From Glutamicibacter soli (GTDB lineage Bacteria; Actinomycetota; Actinomycetes; Actinomycetales; Micrococcaceae): a stretch of 64,000 bases of DNA. How positions within the stretch are numbered: position 1 is the first letter of the stretch; every line of letters begins with the position of its first letter. The notes under the pieces are model-generated. The model did no database searches and was not told where the DNA came from. It worked only from the letters and a program-made list of their open reading frames with translations. Positions 26,705 to 34,994 of this stretch are shown in pieces. Both the position numbers and the translations under genes were made by a program. Location of the stretch: positions 124,001 through 188,000 of the forward strand of contig NZ_POAF01000002.1 in NCBI RefSeq assembly GCF_003309065.1, in the 5' to 3' direction.

Positions 26705-26738
26705 GAAACCCCCGATTCCGGCAGGAATCGGGGGTTTC
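26705..26738. terminator. strong bidirectional terminator between the DJ-1 gene and rpsO
   Basis: A perfect 15-bp stem (26705-26719 with 26724-26738) and the loop ggca. The outer pairs are A/T, so each strand has a T run after the GC stem. Confidence 0.9.
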
Positions 26739-26755
26739 GGCTGAACAGCCGGAGA

Positions 26756-27025
26756 CTACTTGCGCAGGCCCAGACGCTCGATCAGCGAACGGTAACGCTC
26801 GATGTCGGTGTTCTTGAGGTAGCCGAGCATACGACGACGACGACCAACCAGAGCCATCAGGCCACGGCGGGTGTGGTGGTCATGCTTGTGCATCTTCAGG
26901 TGCTCGGTCAGGTCCGAAATACGACGGGACATGACAGCGATCTGAACCTCAGGCGAACCGGTGTCACCCTCGTGGGTGGCGTAAGCCTTGATGATTTCGT
27001 TCTTGATTGCGGCATCCAGTGCCAT
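26756..27025 (-). CDS. rpsO: 30S ribosomal protein S15
   Basis: An 89-residue protein matching S15 over its whole length: [20 protein letters not shown], the helix [19 protein letters not shown] pattern (here [19 protein letters not shown]) and the end [13 protein letters not shown]. It binds 16S rRNA in the platform of the small subunit. ATG 27025 has aggag 7 nt upstream. In most actinobacteria pnp follows rpsO closely; here a terminator and a convergent gene follow instead, so pnp must be elsewhere. Confidence 0.98.
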   Translation of the reverse strand: MALDAAIKNEIIKAYATHEGDTGSPEVQIAVMSRRISDLTEHLKMHKHDHHTRRGLMALVGRRRRMLGYLKNTDIERYRSLIERLGLRK

Positions 27026-27130
27026 AACAAACTCCTAGAGTTGGACCGCGTTTCATTCAAATGCGAGCGTCAGACGCTCACGGTGGCATCTCGCAACCGC
27101 GGACTGCAGCGAAGGCCATCAATAATCATA

Positions 27131-27916
27131 TCATCGACGGGTGCGTCGACGCGCCCTCCAGGCATGCGTGAGATAGGGCACCTGCACCTTTGCTTCGGCG
27201 GTGTATCCCAGATGCTCCATCCAGTACCAAGCGAGGTTCCCCTCCACCTTGGCGCGCGTTCTCTCGCTGGCCCGGCGGTAGTAGCTTCGGGACTGGGTCA
27301 GTTCGACGATCTGCGCGAAATCAAGTTCCATGGACCAATGCCAGATCCCGTGCTCGGGCTTCCCGAACTGCCCGCCCAGTGGCGGCTCCAACTCCGGCCG
27401 GTGGACGTCGCCTGCATGCATGATCCGCGCCAACCGGTGCACCCACGGAATGGTGACATCCAGCTGGTTCCACAGCAGGGTCAGCCAACCGTCATTGCGC
27501 AGCAGTCGCGCGGCTTCGGCGCTGGCCTTGGGGTGGTCCACCCAGTGCCAGGCCTGCGCATAGGTGACCAGGTCGAAAGCGTTCTCGGGCAGCCCTGTGT
27601 CCTCCCCGGGGGCGCAGGTGCGCACTACCTGGGGCAGGCGTTCGGCCAGCACCCGGAGCATGTCGGCGGACGGATCGACCGCGCTGACCTCCAGCCCGCG
27701 GGCCGCGAGCTGCTCGGTGAAGATGCCCGAGCCGCAGCCGATGTCCACCACGGTTTTCGGCTGCGACTGCAGCGTGAAGTCCAGCGCCTGCTCCGGATAG
27801 GAGGGGCGGATCTTGTCGTAGCTGTCCGCCCCGCTCTGGAAGGCGGAGGCCAGGTCGGTGCGCCGCGCGGCGTCGACAGTGAAGGCGCGCCGCGGCAACG
27901 AGGGAATTTCAGCCAT
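27131..27916 (-). CDS. class I SAM-dependent methyltransferase
   Basis: A 261-residue methyltransferase. Motif I VVDIGCGSGIF spans residues 56-66, motif II VSAVDPSADML supplies the acidic residue for the SAM ribose, and FDLVTYAQAWHWVD is the post-motif typical of the UbiE/TehB-like group that includes small-molecule methylases. The C-terminus is basic (WRARRRTRR). It begins 5 nt after ribF, so the two are co-transcribed. Such genes often follow ribF in Micrococcaceae without a known tie to flavin metabolism. The substrate is unknown. Confidence 0.85.
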   Translation of the reverse strand: MAEIPSLPRRAFTVDAARRTDLASAFQSGADSYDKIRPSYPEQALDFTLQSQPKTVVDIGCGSGIFTEQLAARGLEVSAVDPSADMLRVLAERLPQVVRTCAPGEDTGLPENAFDLVTYAQAWHWVDHPKASAEAARLLRNDGWLTLLWNQLDVTIPWVHRLARIMHAGDVHRPELEPPLGGQFGKPEHGIWHWSMELDFAQIVELTQSRSYYRRASERTRAKVEGNLAWYWMEHLGYTAEAKVQVPYLTHAWRARRRTRR

Positions 27917-27921
27917 CGAGC

Positions 27922-28875
27922 CTAGTGCTGCTCCAGCGCCAGGACCGCGCGGGCCTGCTCGACGTCCTCGGCCATCTGGTCGATCAGGGCCTCGATGCCA
28001 CGGTAGGCGACCATCGGGCGCAGGTGCGAGACGAATTCGACGATGACCTGCTGCCCGTAGAGGTCGAAGTCCTCGACGCCCTCGTCCGGGCGGTCCATGA
28101 CGTGGGCTTCCACGACGCGGGAGATGCCTTCGAAGGTCGGGTTGGAGCCCACAGAAATCGCGGCAGGCCAGCGCACGTCGGCCTCGTCGACCAGCCAGCC
28201 GGCGTACACGCCGTCGGCCGGGATGATGCCGGAGGCGTCGGAGGACAGGTTCGCAGTCGGGAAACCAAGTTCCCGGCCGCGGGCGGCCCCGTGGACCACT
28301 TCACCGCGCATGCGGTGCGGGCGGCCGAGGATCGAGGCGGCGGCTTCGACGTTGCCGGCGGCCAGTTCCTCGCGCACCCAGGTGGAGGACAGGCGGCGCT
28401 TGTCGCCCACGTCGTCCACGCCGATGACGTCGAAGCCGTACTTCCGGCCCAGTTCCTGCATGAACTCGAAGTCGCCGGAGTTGTTGCGACCGAAGCGCAC
28501 GTCATGGCCCACCACGACGGCGGTGGCGTGCAGCGTGTCCACGATGATGGACTTCACGAATTCCTCGGCGCTCTGGTCCGCGAATTCCAGGGTGTAGTGG
28601 ATCATCAGGACGGCGTCCAGGCCCACGCTGGCCAGGGTGTCCACGCGGTCGGCGAGACCCATGATCAATTCCGGTGCGCTGTCCGGGCGGTGCACCAATG
28701 CCGGGTGGGGTTCAAAGGTGATGGCCACCGACTTGGCCGCCCGCTGCTTCGCCAGCGAGACGACGGCGTCCAGGACTTCGCAGTGTCCCAGATGGACCCC
28801 GTCGAAGTTGCCAATGGTCACAACGGTGGGAGCCACGTCAGTGGGGACTGCGTCCAGGCCCTTCCAATAGTGCAC
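27922..28875 (-). CDS. ribF: bifunctional riboflavin kinase / FAD synthetase
   Basis: A 317-residue enzyme turning riboflavin into FMN and then FAD. The N-terminal adenylyltransferase half has IGNFDGVHLGH (residues 21-31, with the HxGH-type nucleotide motif) and VVGHDVRFGRNNSGD; the middle STWVREEL belongs to the same half. The C-terminal kinase half begins near 185 with RMRGEVVHGAARGRELGFPTANL, whose PTAN binds Mg-ATP. It starts at GTG 28875 with aaaggag 4 nt before. No FMN riboswitch is seen upstream, as expected for ribF, which is rarely riboswitch-controlled. Confidence 0.96.
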   Translation of the reverse strand: MHYWKGLDAVPTDVAPTVVTIGNFDGVHLGHCEVLDAVVSLAKQRAAKSVAITFEPHPALVHRPDSAPELIMGLADRVDTLASVGLDAVLMIHYTLEFADQSAEEFVKSIIVDTLHATAVVVGHDVRFGRNNSGDFEFMQELGRKYGFDVIGVDDVGDKRRLSSTWVREELAAGNVEAAASILGRPHRMRGEVVHGAARGRELGFPTANLSSDASGIIPADGVYAGWLVDEADVRWPAAISVGSNPTFEGISRVVEAHVMDRPDEGVEDFDLYGQQVIVEFVSHLRPMVAYRGIEALIDQMAEDVEQARAVLALEQH

Positions 28876-28912
28876 TTTGCTCCTTTATGGGTACTTTCCT
28901 CGGCAGATCAAA

Positions 28913-28943
28913 AAACCCGCCGAAGCAATTCTTACACGGGTTT
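28913..28943 (-). terminator. terminator upstream of ribF
   Basis: aaacccg (28913-28919) and cgggttt (28937-28943) pair and are followed on the minus strand by a run of six Ts. It overlaps the stop codon of the membrane gene, so read-through into ribF is probably limited. Confidence 0.5.
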
Positions 28944-29409
28944 AGCTGTGACGCTCACTACGATTACGGTACAGCCACCACAGGCCGATGATCGGAAGCA
29001 CCAGCGGGATGTATCCGTAGCCTTCTCCGAAACCGCTCCACACCGACGGGTGGGCGAAGATCTCAGGGTGGGTCAGCGACAGCGTGCCGACCACCAGCAC
29101 TCCGACCAGCTCGATGCTCACGGCCCACAGCGACACCATCCACGCGCGCGGCTTGGCCGAGGACAGCGAGAAGGTTGCGACGAAGTAGATCAGGCCGGAA
29201 ATCAGCGACAGCACGTAGGCTTCCGGGGCTTCGTCGAACTTGCTCACAATTTGGTAGACGGCGCGCACCGTCGCAGCCAGGGCGAGGATGCCGTAGACCG
29301 CGATGATGACCCGGCCCAGGCCGGTGGTGCGGCTGGGCTTGGGTCCGTCAGCGCTTTTCTTGGCTTCGGCCGCCTGCAGGATGCGCGAATTGCGTGGCTT
29401 CTGACTCAT
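28942..29409 (-). CDS. conserved actinobacterial membrane protein
   Basis: A 155-residue protein. A charged N-terminal tail (SQKPRNSRILQAAEAKKSAD) precedes four hydrophobic helices at about 32-50, 64-80, 88-108 and 130-147, the last ending GLWWLYRNRSERHS. The start has aggag 9 nt ahead of the ATG. It follows the 120-residue membrane gene by 10 nt, and both sit between truB and ribF. I do not know the family's function. The pair appears to be transcribed together, in line with truB. Confidence 0.72.
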   Translation of the reverse strand: MSQKPRNSRILQAAEAKKSADGPKPSRTTGLGRVIIAVYGILALAATVRAVYQIVSKFDEAPEAYVLSLISGLIYFVATFSLSSAKPRAWMVSLWAVSIELVGVLVVGTLSLTHPEIFAHPSVWSGFGEGYGYIPLVLPIIGLWWLYRNRSERHS

Positions 29410-29419
29410 GTGGAGGCTC

Positions 29420-29782
29420 CTACTGCCAGATCTGTTCCATGCGGAACAACATTACGAACGTGACCAGTGCCGAAGCCGCGAGCAAGGCGTTTGACCAGCG
29501 GCTTTTCTCGCTGACGGCCCAGAAGAACGCGATCGGCGGCATGATCAGCGCGGTGATGAAGTAGCCCCAGAACTCGATCGGGTCTCCTGCCACAGCATCT
29601 CCCCCGGCCTGGCGGATGGCCGCGGCAATGCCGTAGACGATCAGGAACACCTCGGTGGCGATCGCGCCGACCAGGGCCCAGTCGTCAGGGTGCTTGCGGA
29701 TGAGCGTGGCGATCACCGCGACAAGCAGCGCTACCGCGCAGACAATCGCGCCGGCGACGAAAAAGCCGTTCATGACAATCAA
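29420..29782 (-). CDS. conserved small membrane protein
   Basis: A protein of about 117-120 residues with four hydrophobic helices: GFFVAGAIVCAVALLVAVIA, ALVGAIATEVFLIVYGIAAA, a third through YFITALIMPPIAFFWAV, and ALLAASALVTFVMLF. The start is either TTG 29782 (gggagg 9 nt upstream) or ATG 29773 (poorer spacing); I list the longer form. It lies 39 nt after truB and 10 nt before the next membrane gene. The function is unknown. Confidence 0.7.
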   Translation of the reverse strand: MIVMNGFFVAGAIVCAVALLVAVIATLIRKHPDDWALVGAIATEVFLIVYGIAAAIRQAGGDAVAGDPIEFWGYFITALIMPPIAFFWAVSEKSRWSNALLAASALVTFVMLFRMEQIWQ

Positions 29783-29821
29783 AAGGGCAATCCTCCCTGG
29801 ATTACGTTCCGGGTCCGCGGC

Positions 29822-30775
29822 TTACTTGGCGGTGAAAACCAGCGTGGTGCGGGCCTTGTCGCCCTTGTCTTCCAGCAGCGCGACCAGCACGCCGTTGGGC
29901 GCGAAAGCGGCCACGGGCTGGTCTGCCGCGACGTCCATGGTCTTGGATGACGCAGCGATGGGGCGGCCGAAGGACAGCTCGACTGCTTCGTCGACGCTCA
30001 CGGTGCGGTTCGGGAAGATCGCCGCGGCAGCCTTTTCCAGGGGCAGGATCTCGAACTCCTGCGCCAGTTGCTCTAGGGTGCGGGCCAGCTCGATCTTGTA
30101 CGGGCCGACTTCGGTGCGGCGCAGCGCGGTCAGGTGGCCGCCGACGTTCAAGGCTTCGCCCAGGTCGCGGGCCAGGGCGCGGATGTAGGTACCCGAAGTG
30201 CAGGAGACGGTGACGTCCACATCCAGGATCTTGCCGCCATTCTCGCGGCGGATCTCGTGGATGTCGAAGCGCTTGATCGTCACCGGGCGGGACTTCAATT
30301 CCACCTGCTCGCCGGCGCGAACGCGCGCATAGGAGCGCTTGCCGTCGACCTTGATCGCAGAAACCTGGCTCGGGACCTGCTGGATGTCCCCGCGCAGCTT
30401 GGCCACCTCGCGCTCGATGTCCTCGTCGGTCACCGCAGCGGCGATGCGCTCGGAGACGATATCGCCCTCGGCGTCGTCGGTAACGGTGCTCTGGCCCAGG
30501 CGAATGGTGGCGGTGTAGGTCTTGTCGTGGCCGACGATGTAAGTGAGCAGGCGGGTAGCCTTGTTGACGCCGATGACCAGCACGCCAGTGGCCATGGGAT
30601 CCAGCGTTCCGGCATGCCCGACCTTGCGGGTGCCCGCCAGCCGGCGGATGCGACCAACCACATCGTGGGAGGTCATGCCCTGTTCTTTATCGACTAGTAC
30701 GAGGCCAGAGGCCTGCTCTTCAGTGTTCTGCCCGGCTTTACTCACGCGTTCCAGTATAGGCGCTGCCCCGGTCAT
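29822..30775 (-). CDS. truB: tRNA pseudouridine(55) synthase
   Basis: TruB converts uridine 55 of the tRNA T-loop to pseudouridine. The catalytic motif KVGHAGTLDPMATGVL is at about residues 51-66, with Asp59 as nucleophile; KTYTATIRLG and the later SGTYIRALARDLGE are the other family blocks, and the C-terminal PUA-like end follows. 317 residues from ATG 30775; a GTG at 30745 would give 307 residues and is about equally likely. The gene lies on the strand of rbfA but 13.6 kb away from it, although the two are normally neighbours. Confidence 0.95.
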   Translation of the reverse strand: MTGAAPILERVSKAGQNTEEQASGLVLVDKEQGMTSHDVVGRIRRLAGTRKVGHAGTLDPMATGVLVIGVNKATRLLTYIVGHDKTYTATIRLGQSTVTDDAEGDIVSERIAAAVTDEDIEREVAKLRGDIQQVPSQVSAIKVDGKRSYARVRAGEQVELKSRPVTIKRFDIHEIRRENGGKILDVDVTVSCTSGTYIRALARDLGEALNVGGHLTALRRTEVGPYKIELARTLEQLAQEFEILPLEKAAAAIFPNRTVSVDEAVELSFGRPIAASSKTMDVAADQPVAAFAPNGVLVALLEDKGDKARTTLVFTAK

Positions 30776-31326
30776 TAGCCTGTTTGGGACGCAGATGTGG
30801 TCGATCCCATCACCAGCGCGCTGTCGGCCCATCAGGCCCGGAAAACACCGCGTTGAGTTCGGCTGTGCGATAGCGCGCCAACGCGATGCCGGCTGCAACA
30901 CACCCCCCTGCGCTGCCGAGCGCTGGTCCCACGCCGTCCGCGCAGCGAAGAATGAACAAAAAATATGTTCACGCCGGAATTTCTGCAGACCTCAACGACG
31001 TCCCGGATCCTGGGCCGGAACCAAAGGTTACTGCTCGGAAACGATTGACCGGCGACGTCAACACTCCTAAACTCTAACCACTTGCGTGGTTTTATCACGC
31101 CTGTGACGTTGGGGACGAGGTGGCTGGGGCACTTCGCCGCGAGCCGCCTCGCACGGCTTCCACTCACTCGCAAAATTCTTGGGGCTATCAAAAACTGTTC
31201 CCTGTGGCCGCGCGCCATCAGGGGAGTATTTGCGCATGATGACTTCCACGGATCTTGCGGGTGACGATCCACAGCGCGCGATCCCTGTGATGGATCGCGA
31301 GTCACCAGCAAGGCAAGGAACACCCC
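30776..31326. other. gene-free stretch at the truB side of the inserted block
   Basis: About 550 bp without a supported gene. It contains an A-rich patch (aacaaaaaatatgttc) near 30955 and a 6-bp hairpin with a T4 tail (aaccac 31076-31081, gtggtt 31086-31091). It should hold the promoters of truB (minus) and of the secreted protein (plus). I see no integrase site or tRNA remnant. Confidence 0.45.
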
Positions 31327-32448
31327 ATGAAATTCCGTGCATTCGCAGCTGTTGCTGCGGGGGCGCTTCTGGCAACAACGTTGAACATCGCCCCGGCACA
31401 AGCCGGCGGTGACTCCCACCATAACTCCCGGACGACGGTGCAGCATGTCGAAACCCTCATCGAGGGGCTCGGCGGGCCGTTGAAAGTGGCCTATGGATCC
31501 CACGGCAACATCCTGGTCGCAGAATCTTTCGCCGGCATGTTGTCGTCGGTGGCATCGGACGGAACCAAAAAGGTTCTGGCTTCTGCGCCGGGTAAGGAAA
31601 TCGGAGCCGTGTCGTACTCTCGCGGCACCACCTACTACTTTGAAAACGTGGCGGGCACCGATGAAAATCCAGAGGCCATCGGCCCGGCATTGCTCAAGTC
31701 CATCAGCCACCATGGCAAGACCCGGACCATCACCGACATGACCAAGTGGGAAGTCAAGCTCAACCCGGACGGTAAGACCGTCTACGGTGTGCGCGATGCC
31801 CCTCAGACCTGTCTGGATCAAGCTCCGTGGATGCAATCCACCGGCGAGGTCTATTCCCATCCGTATTCCACCTCCGTGTGGCGCGGCAATGTCTATGTGG
31901 GCGACGCGGGCGGCAACGCACTCTGGAAGGTGAATTCACACGGCAAGGCGAGCGTAGTCAAAGTGCTCCCCGCCGAACCTGTTGTGATCGATGAAGCAGC
32001 CGTCGCTGCAGCCGCAGAAGCAGGACTGACGGTTCCCGATTGCATGATGGGACGCACCTACTGGGCCCAGGCCGTTCCTACCGACATCGAACTTCGTGGC
32101 AATTGGCTGTACTACACCGTACTGCCGGGAGCTCCGGGCGAGTCCATGTCCAAGGGCAAGATCTACAAGTTGAATCTCCACAGCAAGAAAAGCTACCTCG
32201 TGGCCAGCGGCCTGAGCGCGCCCACCGGCATCGCAGTGGATGATCGCGGAAGCATCTACGTGACCGAGCTGTTCGGCGGAGGCGTATCCAAGATCGTGAA
32301 GGGCAAGGCAGTTAATGTGCTCCCAGCGCCGATGGCCTCCGATGTCGCCATCAGCGGGCACAGGATGGCTGTCAGCACGAACGCGCTGACGCCGTCCGGA
32401 TCAATAGTCACTGCAACGTTGGGCCACAGCCATCATGGCCATCGCTGA
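31327..32448 (+). CDS. secreted ScyD/ScyE-family beta-propeller protein
   Basis: A 373-residue exported protein. The Sec signal (KFRAFAAVAAGALLATTLN, cleavage probable after APAQA) is followed by repeated blades with the pattern GP.KVA...GNILVAES, STSVWRGNVYVGDAGGNALW, and GLSAPTGIAVDDRGSIYVTE, as in NHL/SMP-30-like propellers. This resembles the ScyD/ScyE family named after a scytonemin gene cluster, where the molecular role is unclear. The C-terminus is His-rich (GHSHHGHR) and HHNS occurs at the N-terminus of the mature form, so metal binding is possible. Good start with caaggaac before the ATG. It ends at a strong hairpin. Confidence 0.82.
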   Translation: MKFRAFAAVAAGALLATTLNIAPAQAGGDSHHNSRTTVQHVETLIEGLGGPLKVAYGSHGNILVAESFAGMLSSVASDGTKKVLASAPGKEIGAVSYSRGTTYYFENVAGTDENPEAIGPALLKSISHHGKTRTITDMTKWEVKLNPDGKTVYGVRDAPQTCLDQAPWMQSTGEVYSHPYSTSVWRGNVYVGDAGGNALWKVNSHGKASVVKVLPAEPVVIDEAAVAAAAEAGLTVPDCMMGRTYWAQAVPTDIELRGNWLYYTVLPGAPGESMSKGKIYKLNLHSKKSYLVASGLSAPTGIAVDDRGSIYVTELFGGGVSKIVKGKAVNVLPAPMASDVAISGHRMAVSTNALTPSGSIVTATLGHSHHGHR

Positions 32449-32463
32449 GTGAAATAGGAAACC

Positions 32464-32503
32464 GAAATCCGTGCAGGTCTCTGGAGAGACCTGCACGGAT
32501 TTC
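32464..32503 (+). terminator. terminator after the ScyD/ScyE-like gene
   Basis: A perfect 18-bp stem (32464-32481 with 32486-32503) and a 4-nt loop begin 15 nt after the stop codon; the A/T outer pairs give a short T stretch. Confidence 0.85.
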
Positions 32504-32701
32504 TCCTGTCCGGCGAATAATCCTGCGTGGGAGCGATGGTGGTCAGAGCGTGACAATTCCAAGTCGATTAACCTATCCGCAAAGAGTATGAAAGTTGTAG
32601 CGGTTGCTTGCGAAGCTCTGGATCTGCCAGACGACCCGTCAACGATCTCAAGATCCCCCGGACCGAAGTCTGCGCATACTCTGTCTACCCATCAACAGGA
32701 A

Positions 32702-34642
32702 TTAGGCAGCGGTGTAGAGCCGGTTCCGCTGCGGTATCTGCAACGGATCCACATGCTTCGGGAACAAGATATACGCCAATCCCCCGATCTTGACCAAGGT
32801 CAGCAACCCGGCATGGATCGCCAAATGATGCCGACGGCACAAACACGACGCATTACGGCAACTGGTCTGCCCGCCATGCTCCCACCAATCATCATGATGG
32901 CACTCAAGCATCTCCGGCGGCGCGGTGCACCCGGGCACAATACACCCTCGGTCCCGGGCCAACGCGGCCCGCTTGATCGCCTCGGTGAAGAACCGCTGGG
33001 TCCGCCCCACATCCAAGGGCTGCCCGTCGGGCCCGAAGATCACCCGGTAAATCGCTCCCTCGCACATCAACCTCCCGGTCTCCGCCGCGTCGAGCCCCAC
33101 CCCGTGATCCGTGGTCGAGGTGAGCATCTCGGGGTGCCGCAAATCCTCCAAGGCCTTGAGCTGGATGTGGATCCCGACCCGCGGCGCGATGGTCTTCGCC
33201 CCCGGCCCCTGATGACCGGAGCTGAGGGCTGCGAGGAACGCGTTCAACCGGCGCTGGGCCGGCGGCACGTCCGCGTCGCCGCCCAACTCCGGGTCCTGAT
33301 CGCTGTATTCGGTCCGCGGCTGCCCGGCGGCATCCCCGAAGCCATGGCCTGCATCCTCGTGGCCGGTTTCCGCACCCCCGGAATCCTGGCCTTCCTGGCC
33401 CTCGGAGGACTCCTGAGCGTGCTGGCTCTCCGAGATGTCTTGGCCGTACTGGCCCTCCGAGGCACCCTGCGAGCCTTTGCCCGCGCTATGCCACGTATCA
33501 AAGTCAATGAGATTCTCCCGGCCTTCCTCGGCCGGGCCGCCACCAGTGCCGCCATCGGGGACGGGACCGGCATCGGGGCTGCTGTCGGGGCCGGAATTGA
33601 TGCCGGACCAGTCAGGAGCCGGGGCATCCGAACTGAACAACGGGTCGGTCTGCACCTCGCCGCGTTCTATTGCCTCGGCGTCCGCAGCCGAGCGGTCGGG
33701 GTTCGAGGAACCAGGCCGGGCGGCCCGGGCGGCCCGGGCGGCCTTGCCGGCCTGGGTCCGCGGGTTGTCCGCCTGCCCCATCAGCGAGCGCAACTGCTCG
33801 GCCTGCTCCCCCGCCGCGCGCAGGTCGTAGCAGTCCACCCCGGCGCGGGTGCCGCGGAAGAAGATCCCGGTCTCCGGGGCCCGTTGCTTGCCGTGCTCGC
33901 GCCGGTAGTCGGAGATCAAGGTGGAGACCTGTTTCTCGCTGGTGGTGCGGTTCGGCTCGGCCAAGGCGGCCAGTACGTGCTCTTCCATGAGTGCCCCGTC
34001 GGCGTGCCGGGCGGTTGGCGGCAACGGGAGCCCTTCGAAGCAGGTGTCGGCTGGTTCGAACTTGTCCAGTGCCCGGGCCGCCTGCGCGATCCGGCGCGGG
34101 TCCACGGCTCCCGGCTCCTGGTACAGCCGGGCCAGCCCGGCCAGCCGCGGGGTCAGCGTGCCGCCGTCCATGGCGCGGCGGGCGATCAGCAGGTGCGCAT
34201 CGTGCAGCCGGGACGCGGCGCCATAGTAGTTCAGTCCCAGCCAGGCCGCGGAGAAGTCCGCGGTGCTGGTGTAGTGGGCGCGGCCCGCGTGCAGGCGCGG
34301 GGCCGTTGCCAGGTCCAGCTGCCGGTAGGCGTGCTGGTCCCTGGCTTGGCGCAGGGCGTCCAGCTCGTCGTCTTCGAGCAGGTGCGCGCCGGTGGATTCC
34401 AGATGGATCTGGCTGCGCAGCTGCTCGCGCTGGGTGTAGTGGAACAGCTGCTCGATCAGGTGGGCGTGGGCGGCGGCGACCCGAGGGTCCTCGATGCCGT
34501 GCAGGGCTTCGGAGAGTTTCACCAGCAGGGCGCAGCACGAGGCCATGACTTCGAGCAGGGCGGCGGCCGCGCCGCGCGGGATGCTCGTGGTGATGGCGTT
34601 GTGCAGGACCTGGAGTGCTGCGGCTAGCTGGTGGATACTCAT
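32702..34642 (-). CDS. DUF222 / HNH endonuclease family protein
   Basis: A 646-residue protein of the DUF222 (13E12 repeat) group common in many copies in actinobacteria. Residues up to about 310 and the segment after about 480 form the DUF222 helices. They are separated by an acidic, low-complexity linker (EGQYGQDISESQHAQESSEG, GHEDAGHGFGD). The C-terminal HNH nuclease reads DRGCIVPGCTAPPEMLECHH, then CLCRRHH and the final His, with Cys pairs for a structural zinc. I start at 34642 (MSIHQLAAAL); a GTG at 34723 would add 27 residues. The biological role is not established; some copies lie in mobile regions. Confidence 0.87.
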   Translation of the reverse strand: MSIHQLAAALQVLHNAITTSIPRGAAAALLEVMASCCALLVKLSEALHGIEDPRVAAAHAHLIEQLFHYTQREQLRSQIHLESTGAHLLEDDELDALRQARDQHAYRQLDLATAPRLHAGRAHYTSTADFSAAWLGLNYYGAASRLHDAHLLIARRAMDGGTLTPRLAGLARLYQEPGAVDPRRIAQAARALDKFEPADTCFEGLPLPPTARHADGALMEEHVLAALAEPNRTTSEKQVSTLISDYRREHGKQRAPETGIFFRGTRAGVDCYDLRAAGEQAEQLRSLMGQADNPRTQAGKAARAARAARPGSSNPDRSAADAEAIERGEVQTDPLFSSDAPAPDWSGINSGPDSSPDAGPVPDGGTGGGPAEEGRENLIDFDTWHSAGKGSQGASEGQYGQDISESQHAQESSEGQEGQDSGGAETGHEDAGHGFGDAAGQPRTEYSDQDPELGGDADVPPAQRRLNAFLAALSSGHQGPGAKTIAPRVGIHIQLKALEDLRHPEMLTSTTDHGVGLDAAETGRLMCEGAIYRVIFGPDGQPLDVGRTQRFFTEAIKRAALARDRGCIVPGCTAPPEMLECHHDDWWEHGGQTSCRNASCLCRRHHLAIHAGLLTLVKIGGLAYILFPKHVDPLQIPQRNRLYTAA

Positions 34643-34994
34643 GAGCCCAGCCTGCGCCGGGTCTACGGGTGGCGGCGGGAGGTGGTTGCGGGGTGTGGAG
34701 AAGTCGGGGAAATATTTTTCCACCCACCAGCTGGGCCTCCGTTATCCCAGAAGGACATCACATTGCCGTAATCCTCGATCCATATCACCACGCTGCGCTG
34801 GTTCCGACCGCATGTTGACTAGCCCTTTGCGTACTTCTGAATTGGCCGCAAAAGCGAAAATCCGGTGATGTTTCCCTCGCAGCCCATTCAACGTCCTTTG
34901 ACGATTCGTCCGTTTGGGAAACATATTTTTGTGAGCCCACTCACCCATGACAATATGTCTTCAACCAAAGATAAAACCTACATCAAGGAACCTC
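34643..34994. other. gene-free divergent region
   Basis: About 350 bp between the HNH gene and the deacylase gene. It is AT-rich from about 34700 to 34960 (gggaaatatttttccac, gggaaacatatttttgtgag), where the promoters probably lie. The two similar patches ggaaatatttttcc and gggaaacatatttttg are not long enough to call a repeat. Confidence 0.4.

Noticed and set aside
28876-28941. Possible FMN riboswitch before ribF
   Set aside because: The 66 nt are too short, and hold only a small terminator hairpin.
32702-34642. HNH gene as part of a restriction or phage-defence system
   Set aside because: DUF222/HNH proteins are common multi-copy genes in actinobacteria. No methylase, helicase or phage gene is adjacent.
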